NCBI GenBank assembly: GCA_049700155.1
Contig: JBNAVX010000046.1
Location: 1-18,813, forward strand
Direction: 5' to 3'
Source of the DNA: JACAEY01 sp049700155
GTDB lineage: Bacteria > Nitrospirota > Thermodesulfovibrionia > Thermodesulfovibrionales > SM23-35
DNA: 18,813 bases
Below the pieces are notes generated by a model. That model was not told the origin of the DNA, made no database searches, and saw nothing but the letters and a program-made list of their open reading frames with translations. A program made the translations under genes and the position numbers. Positions 14,649 to 18,813 of this stretch are shown here, in pieces (the stretch's first letter is position 1; every line of letters begins with the position of its first letter).

Positions 14649-15091
14649 TATTCTTCCACTATCTGAACATTAAGAGGTGCTGAAACATCAGCATGCAGTT
14701 TCACATTTACAGTATAAGAGCCCAATCTTTTTAAGGGCTCTTCAAGTAAAATTTTCTTTTTATCTATCTCAATTCCTTCTTTCTTAAGTGCATCAGCGAT
14801 GTCCATTGATGTTATAGAACCAAAGAGTTTACCTTCTTCACCAGCCTTTGACTTAATAAAAATCGTTAAAGAAGATATCCTTGAAGCAATATCCTGTGCA
14901 GTTTTTCTGATCTTTTTAGCTTTTTCCTCAATAATCCTCTTTTCGTGCTCTAATGATTTGATATTCTTTTCATTTGCTTCCACAGCAAGGCCTTTCGGTA
15001 TTAAATAGTTCCTCGCATACCCAACAGCCACATTCACAATATCTCCCATTCTACCAAGATGTTTAATGTCTTCTTTGAGGATTACTTTCAT
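14648..15091 (-). CDS. rplI: 50S ribosomal protein L9
   Basis: 147-residue large-subunit protein, normal length. The N-terminal domain MKVILKEDIKHLGRMGDIV and VGYARNYLIPKGLAVEA is diagnostic; a long charged helix (about 45-75) leads to the C-terminal domain with GKLFGSITSMDIADAL. The ATG is preceded by AAGGGGG. It heads rplI-dnaB-amrB, whose members overlap by one and four bases. Confidence 0.97.
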   Translation of the reverse strand: MKVILKEDIKHLGRMGDIVNVAVGYARNYLIPKGLAVEANEKNIKSLEHEKRIIEEKAKKIRKTAQDIASRISSLTIFIKSKAGEEGKLFGSITSMDIADALKKEGIEIDKKKILLEEPLKRLGSYTVNVKLHADVSAPLNVQIVEE

Positions 15092-15118
15092 TCAATTCCC
15101 CCTTAAAAAATTTAATTA

Positions 15119-15148
15119 ATACTACAACAGAGAGCTATTTTTTATCAA
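15119..15148 (-). promoter_or_regulatory. Promoter of rplI-dnaB-amrB
   Basis: TTGATA (15148-15143), 18-bp spacer, TAGTAT (15124-15119). The start codon of rplI lies about 28 bp further, leaving a short leader that holds a good Shine-Dalgarno. Confidence 0.5.
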
Positions 15149-15226
15149 CCGCCTTTTGAATTCTATTAGTGTCATTTTCGAAAAGACTGATAATCAGAAA
15201 GCTCTTAATATATATAAAACTCCAGA

Positions 15227-15255
15227 TTGTTCAAAATTATAATTTTTACTATAGT
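15227..15255 (+). promoter_or_regulatory. Promoter of the ABC exporter operon
   Basis: TTGTTC (15227-15232), 17-bp spacer, TATAGT (15250-15255). The A of the ATG at 15262 lies 7 nt after the -10, so transcription should begin at the start codon; no Shine-Dalgarno is present. Confidence 0.55.
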
Positions 15256-15261
15256 ATTTTA

Positions 15262-15993
15262 ATGCAAATAGTTACAGCAAAAAACCTCTCAAAATATTAT
15301 GGACATTTTAAGGCCATTGATAACATAGACTTTGAGATATTAAAGGGTGAATGCTTTGGCTTCCTTGGACCTAATGGAGCAGGGAAGACTACAGTAATGC
15401 GAATGGTCTATTGTTTCATACCTCCTTCTTCAGGCGAATTGAAAGTTTTTGGTATAAATGTATTGGAAAGATCAGGTTTTATAAAATCAAGAATAGGGGT
15501 TATGCCTCAGGAAGATAATCTCGACCCTGATCTATCAGTACTGGAGAATCTTATTGTATATGCAAGATATTTTGATATACCTAAAAAGGAATCTATAAAT
15601 ATCGTCCAGGAACTTCTTGAATTCGTTGAATTGAAAGAAAAGGAAAACGTCAATATCAGAAGATTATCAGGAGGAATGAAAAGGAGACTTCTTCTTGCAA
15701 GGGCTTTGATAAACAATCCTGAGCTACTTATTCTTGATGAGCCAACTACAGGCTTAGACCCACATAGCAGGCACTCTGTCTGGGAAAAATTGAACTGTCT
15801 GAAATCAAATAATGTCACCCTTATCATTACAACTCATTACATGGAAGAGGCTGAAAAGCTCTGTGATAGAGTGGCAATCATGGATTCTGGTAAGATATTG
15901 ACTATTGATTCTCCTGCAAATCTTATGAGTAAGTATGGAGGAAATCTTGAGGATGTATATCTAAAGTTAACAGGTAAAAAGCTTAAAGAGTAA
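15262..15993 (+). CDS. ABC-2 type transporter ATP-binding protein, NodI/CcmA-like
   Basis: 243-residue cytosolic ATPase subunit of an ABC-2 exporter. Walker A is GPNGAGKT (36-43), Q-loop Q83, signature LSGGM (135-139), Walker B LLILDEPTTGLDP (155-167) with E160, and switch H192 (TTHYMEEAE). The open frame continues 31 codons upstream, but that part is Lys/Ile/Tyr-rich and covers the promoter; the family begins near MQIVTAKNLSKYYG, so ATG 15262 is chosen. It lies one base upstream of the permease gene and certainly works with it. NodI-type pairs export lipo-oligosaccharides or drugs, but the substrate here is not readable. Confidence 0.92.
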   Translation: MQIVTAKNLSKYYGHFKAIDNIDFEILKGECFGFLGPNGAGKTTVMRMVYCFIPPSSGELKVFGINVLERSGFIKSRIGVMPQEDNLDPDLSVLENLIVYARYFDIPKKESINIVQELLEFVELKEKENVNIRRLSGGMKRRLLLARALINNPELLILDEPTTGLDPHSRHSVWEKLNCLKSNNVTLIITTHYMEEAEKLCDRVAIMDSGKILTIDSPANLMSKYGGNLEDVYLKLTGKKLKE

Positions 15994-15994
15994 T

Positions 15995-16750
15995 ATGAAC
16001 ATCAAGCGAGCATTCAGGGTCTGGCAGAGACATTTTACAGTCTATACAAAGCTTTATAAATCGAGTATAGCTCTGAATTTTGTTGAACCTATCCTTTATC
16101 TTGCAGCTCTTGGACTTGGTTTAGGTGCATTTGTTAAAGAGATAAACGGAACTCCTTATATAAAATTTATAGCCCCTGGAATAATTGCGTCATCTTCTAT
16201 GTTTGCAGCAACCTATGAATGTACATATGGGACATATGTTAGAATGACTTATCAGAAGACATTCGATGCAATCCTAGCAACACCTGTCAATATTAATGAC
16301 TTAGTTGCTGGAGAAATAATCTGGGGAGCCACAAAGAGCGCATTCTACGGAATGATTATAATGCTTGTAATCTCCTTTTTCAGGCTTGTAGATTCTCCAT
16401 TGATAATCCTTGCCATCCCATTTCTTTTTATAGGTGGATTAATATTTTCTGAAATTTCTATAATCTTTACTGCTATAGTCCCTGGCATAGACTCTTTTAA
16501 TTATTTCTATACCCTCTTCATGACACCTATGTTTCTCTTTTCAGGAATATTTTTTCCTCTTGATACTCTTCCTCCTGTGATATTAAAGATTGCATTTTTT
16601 ACACCTCTCTACCACCTTGTAAACATATGTCGTTCTTTCTCAATGGGTTATCTGTTAAAAGCACAATTTGACATAATATGGATAATTGTCGTGATTATTC
16701 TATTAAGCCCTTATCCTTTCAGACTTATGAAAAAACGTGTGATACAGTAA
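15995..16750 (+). CDS. ABC-2 type transporter permease, NodJ-like
   Basis: 251-residue inner-membrane subunit with about six hydrophobic helices (near 22-45, 55-75, 110-130, 135-160, 168-190 and 222-242). NodJ/DrrB-type features include NFVEPILYLAALGLGLGAFV (28-47), PYIKFIAPGI, the cytoplasmic stretch QKTFDAILATPVN, and the late FLFSGIFFPLDTLPP. It starts one base after the ATPase stop; AAAGAG in the end of that gene can serve as ribosome-binding site. Together they form a half-size two-gene exporter. In bacteria without nodulation genes such pairs have varied substrates, so no specific export role is assigned. Confidence 0.9.
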   Translation: MNIKRAFRVWQRHFTVYTKLYKSSIALNFVEPILYLAALGLGLGAFVKEINGTPYIKFIAPGIIASSSMFAATYECTYGTYVRMTYQKTFDAILATPVNINDLVAGEIIWGATKSAFYGMIIMLVISFFRLVDSPLIILAIPFLFIGGLIFSEISIIFTAIVPGIDSFNYFYTLFMTPMFLFSGIFFPLDTLPPVILKIAFFTPLYHLVNICRSFSMGYLLKAQFDIIWIIVVIILLSPYPFRLMKKRVIQ

Positions 16751-16806
16751 TATAGGTGAAAGTGAGAGTTACTTATTATGACTGAAAGTGAAGGAGGTAT
16801 ATAGGT

Positions 16807-18189
16807 GTGAAACTCAAATTTCTCGGTGGTGTAAGGACAGTTACAGGTTCATGTTTTTACATGGAGTCTAATGAAACCAAATTGCTTGTCGAATGTGGAA
16901 TGTTTCAGGGCGAGGATGTAGAAAAAATTAACAGGGCTGCATTCTCTTTTAATCCTGAAGAAATTGATTATATTTTTATCACACATGCTCATCTTGACCA
17001 CTCGGGTATGCTACCCAGAATCGTAAAAGAGGGATTTAAAGGAAGGATCTTTACAACATCTGCCACAAAAGACCTTCTTGAAATAATGCTTTATGATTCA
17101 GCACATATTCAGGAAAGTGATGCAGAATGGCTCACGCGAAAGGCATTAAGAGCAGATAAACCTCCCGTGATTCCTCTTTATACGTCAGAAGACGTCAGGA
17201 ATGTAATGCCCCTGATAGATGTAAAAAAATATAATGAGATCTTTTATATTGGTGAGGGTATTAGATGTAGATTTCTTGATGCAGGTCATATTCTTGGTTC
17301 TAGTATGCTTGAAGTGTGGTTTCATGATAGCTATAAAGATAAGAAGATAGTTTTTTCAGGAGATATAGGCAAAAAAGGAAACCCTATTATAAGAGACCCT
17401 CTTAATCCTGAGGATGCAGACTTTATTGTGATAGAATCAACTTATGGTAACAGGTCTCATAAATCTCTGAAGGAAAGCATAGATGAGCTTGTAGACGCTA
17501 TTAAAACAACCTTCAAAAAAGGTGGAAATGTATATATACCCTCTTTTGCTGTTGGAAGAACACAAGAACTACTCTATATCATGAATAACCTTGTCAGAGA
17601 AAAGAGACTTTCTAATATTGATGTATATCTTGACAGTCCACTTGCACAAGAAGCCACAAAGATATATCTTTCACACCCTGAATGTTTTGATGAAGAGGCT
17701 AAAAAACTCTTCACAACAAAAGACTACAGTGATTCAATAAAATTACATTTCGTTCAGAGTGTAACAGAATCAATGCAATTGAACAAAATTAAATCAGGTA
17801 TCATAGTAATAGCTGGAAGCGGAATGTGTGAAGGTGGAAGAATTAGACACCATCTGAAACATAATCTGTGGCGGGATGAATGTAGCATAATATTTGTAGG
17901 TTTTCAGGGGAAAGGAACACTGGGTCGTAAAATTATAGACGGAGCAAAGATTGTTCATATACTTGGTGAAGAGATTGCTGTCAAGGCCTCTATATATACT
18001 ATCAATGGTTTTTCTGCTCATGCAGACCAAGCAGAACTTATAGAATGGCTAACCTTTTTAAGAAATTCACCCGAGGTATTTATAGTACATGGAGAAGAAG
18101 AAGTATCAATGCAATTCAGTAATATTGTGAATGAAAGATTCGGATTTAAAACTCATGTGCCCAAAAAAGGTGATATGTTTATACTTTAA
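16807..18189 (+). CDS. Metallo-beta-lactamase/beta-CASP ribonuclease, CPSF73-like
   Basis: 460-residue predicted cytosolic RNA-processing nuclease of the bacterial CPSF/YSH1-like family (as in Thermus TTHA0252). Zinc ligands: THAHLDHSG (59-67; H60, H62, D64, H65), H161 (GHILGS), D186 (FSGDIG) and H428 (VHGE). The beta-CASP insert (about 210-395) has ESTYGNR, PSFAVGRTQE (245-254), DSPLAQEAT, and SGMCEGGRIRHHL (338-350), followed by the RMMBL region with FSAHADQAEL (402-411). Length and motif spacing fit the family. The start is GTG at 16807 with AAGGAGGT eight bases before it. It follows the permease by 56 bp and may share its transcript, but no functional link to the exporter is evident. Confidence 0.93.
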   Translation: MKLKFLGGVRTVTGSCFYMESNETKLLVECGMFQGEDVEKINRAAFSFNPEEIDYIFITHAHLDHSGMLPRIVKEGFKGRIFTTSATKDLLEIMLYDSAHIQESDAEWLTRKALRADKPPVIPLYTSEDVRNVMPLIDVKKYNEIFYIGEGIRCRFLDAGHILGSSMLEVWFHDSYKDKKIVFSGDIGKKGNPIIRDPLNPEDADFIVIESTYGNRSHKSLKESIDELVDAIKTTFKKGGNVYIPSFAVGRTQELLYIMNNLVREKRLSNIDVYLDSPLAQEATKIYLSHPECFDEEAKKLFTTKDYSDSIKLHFVQSVTESMQLNKIKSGIIVIAGSGMCEGGRIRHHLKHNLWRDECSIIFVGFQGKGTLGRKIIDGAKIVHILGEEIAVKASIYTINGFSAHADQAELIEWLTFLRNSPEVFIVHGEEEVSMQFSNIVNERFGFKTHVPKKGDMFIL

Positions 18190-18206
18190 AATCATACCTG
18201 TTTGCT

Positions 18207-18677
18207 TTATTTGTTTTTTGATAAATGTTTGAATACTCCTTTATTGATAATCTTCTTTTCAAAATCAATCCATACATTATGATCTTTACTGCAGTCATAT
18301 TTCCTACACCTACAGGGTCTGTCTTTCCATACCCTGCATCTTAACAACGTCCTATCAAAGTGGTAACAGAAACCATCTTTTTCTTTTTTTATAAAATAAG
18401 GTCTATCTGAATCCCATTTGATTCTGCCTTTCTGTTGGTCATCTTTTGTAAGTGCAAATGTAAAACTACAGCATACAGCCTTACAATAAGGTTTTCTGTT
18501 TTCACAGTCAACAAGAACAGTTTCTTCAGAATCATCCTCATCCTCCCAAACTTCAAGTAAACCAAGCTTCATAAATCTTTCGAGCATTCTTATCCCCTCT
18601 ATCTTCGCATCTTCTGATAAAACTATATCTTCATCATCATCTTGATGCATATTTAATATCTCCTTATTTGAAGACAT
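18207..18677 (-). CDS. YkgJ-family cysteine-cluster protein
   Basis: 156-residue cytosolic protein of the YkgJ/CxxCxxCC family (predicted zinc or iron-chelating fold; biochemical role unknown). Nine cysteines occur at 58, 65, 69, 70, 104, 114, 122, 124 and 129; the pattern C-x6-C-x3-CC, then GFCYHFD, CRVWKDRPCRCRKYDCS, is the family signature. The N-terminal 55 residues are acidic with no metal motif. It faces the beta-CASP nuclease gene with only 17 bp between stops. The ATG at 18677 has at best a weak GGAC before it. Members can act near flagellar or tRNA genes elsewhere, but here the context says nothing about function. Confidence 0.85.
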   Translation of the reverse strand: MSSNKEILNMHQDDDEDIVLSEDAKIEGIRMLERFMKLGLLEVWEDEDDSEETVLVDCENRKPYCKAVCCSFTFALTKDDQQKGRIKWDSDRPYFIKKEKDGFCYHFDRTLLRCRVWKDRPCRCRKYDCSKDHNVWIDFEKKIINKGVFKHLSKNK

Positions 18678-18755
18678 ATCTGTCCAAATAAGCTTTTAGA
18701 AAAATTTCATACTCTTTTTTACACACCCCTTCACCCCGCTTTATATCACTTCTAT

Positions 18756-18813
18756 TAGCCCATATTATTCATAAAATTTTTGGCAAATGTAGTATTTGAG
18801 CGGATTTAAATTC
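18756..18813. repeat. Second copy of the palindromic repeat, cut by the right edge
   Basis: From TAGCCCATATTATTCATAA to the last base, this matches the left end of the element at 3788, in the same orientation, with three substitutions and one missing base over 60 positions. It lies about 80 bp upstream of the YkgJ-family gene. The rest would be outside the window. Confidence 0.8.

Noticed and set aside
15169..15261. N-terminal extension of the ABC ATPase reading frame
   Set aside because: The 31 extra codons lie over a good promoter, are Lys/Ile/Tyr-rich and precede the normal family start.
1..18813. CRISPR array, tRNA or rRNA gene, phage or defence system
   Set aside because: No spaced direct repeats of CRISPR type, no cloverleaf or rRNA signature and no integrase, transposase, toxin or nuclease-effector gene could be recognised on either strand.

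Overview
This is an AT-rich bacterial chromosome segment with 17 protein-coding genes: 16 complete and one cut by the left edge. A PstSCA uptake system, a large outer-membrane porin and L9/L21/L27 ribosomal genes point to a diderm bacterium. The low GC content, the gene order rplU-rpmA-obg-proB and the heptanucleotide repeat insertions would fit a Nitrospirota (Thermodesulfovibrio-like) or neighbouring deltaproteobacterial lineage. That assignment is inference only; no rRNA is present.

Left third (1-6479, all minus strand) is a phosphate module: porin, then pstS-pstC-pstA leaving the window (pstB and phoU would lie beyond it), plus the phoB-phoR two-component system. Upstream of pstS are four perfect TGTTACA/TGTAACA units at an exact 11-bp period, a PhoB-type operator. 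phoB-phoR is not an isolated transcription unit: it is the distal part of a compact aroK-aroB-phoB-phoR cluster, so the phosphate sensor appears to be co-transcribed with two shikimate-pathway genes. A 165-bp palindromic repeat (3788-3952) separates phoR from the porin; a second copy starts at 18756 and is cut by the right edge.

The middle (8083-12294) holds mnmA on the plus strand, divergent from aroK across only 51 bp, then the minus-strand run rplU-rpmA // obg-proB with an intrinsic terminator between rpmA and obg. Between mnmA and proB is a frameshifted remnant of the C-terminus of an RmlB-like dehydratase.

The right third holds rplI-dnaB-amrB (overlapping, minus strand). Divergent from it are a NodI/NodJ-type ABC exporter pair and a beta-CASP metallo-beta-lactamase ribonuclease (plus strand), with a convergent YkgJ-type cysteine-cluster protein at the end.

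I see no clearly new multigene system; most genes are well-known housekeeping families. The points worth a second look are small-scale: in-frame heptamer arrays inside phoR and mnmA, the dispersed palindromic element, the rmlB scar, the Pho-box array, and three genes whose promoter -10 boxes sit 5-6 nt before the ATG, suggesting leaderless mRNAs.
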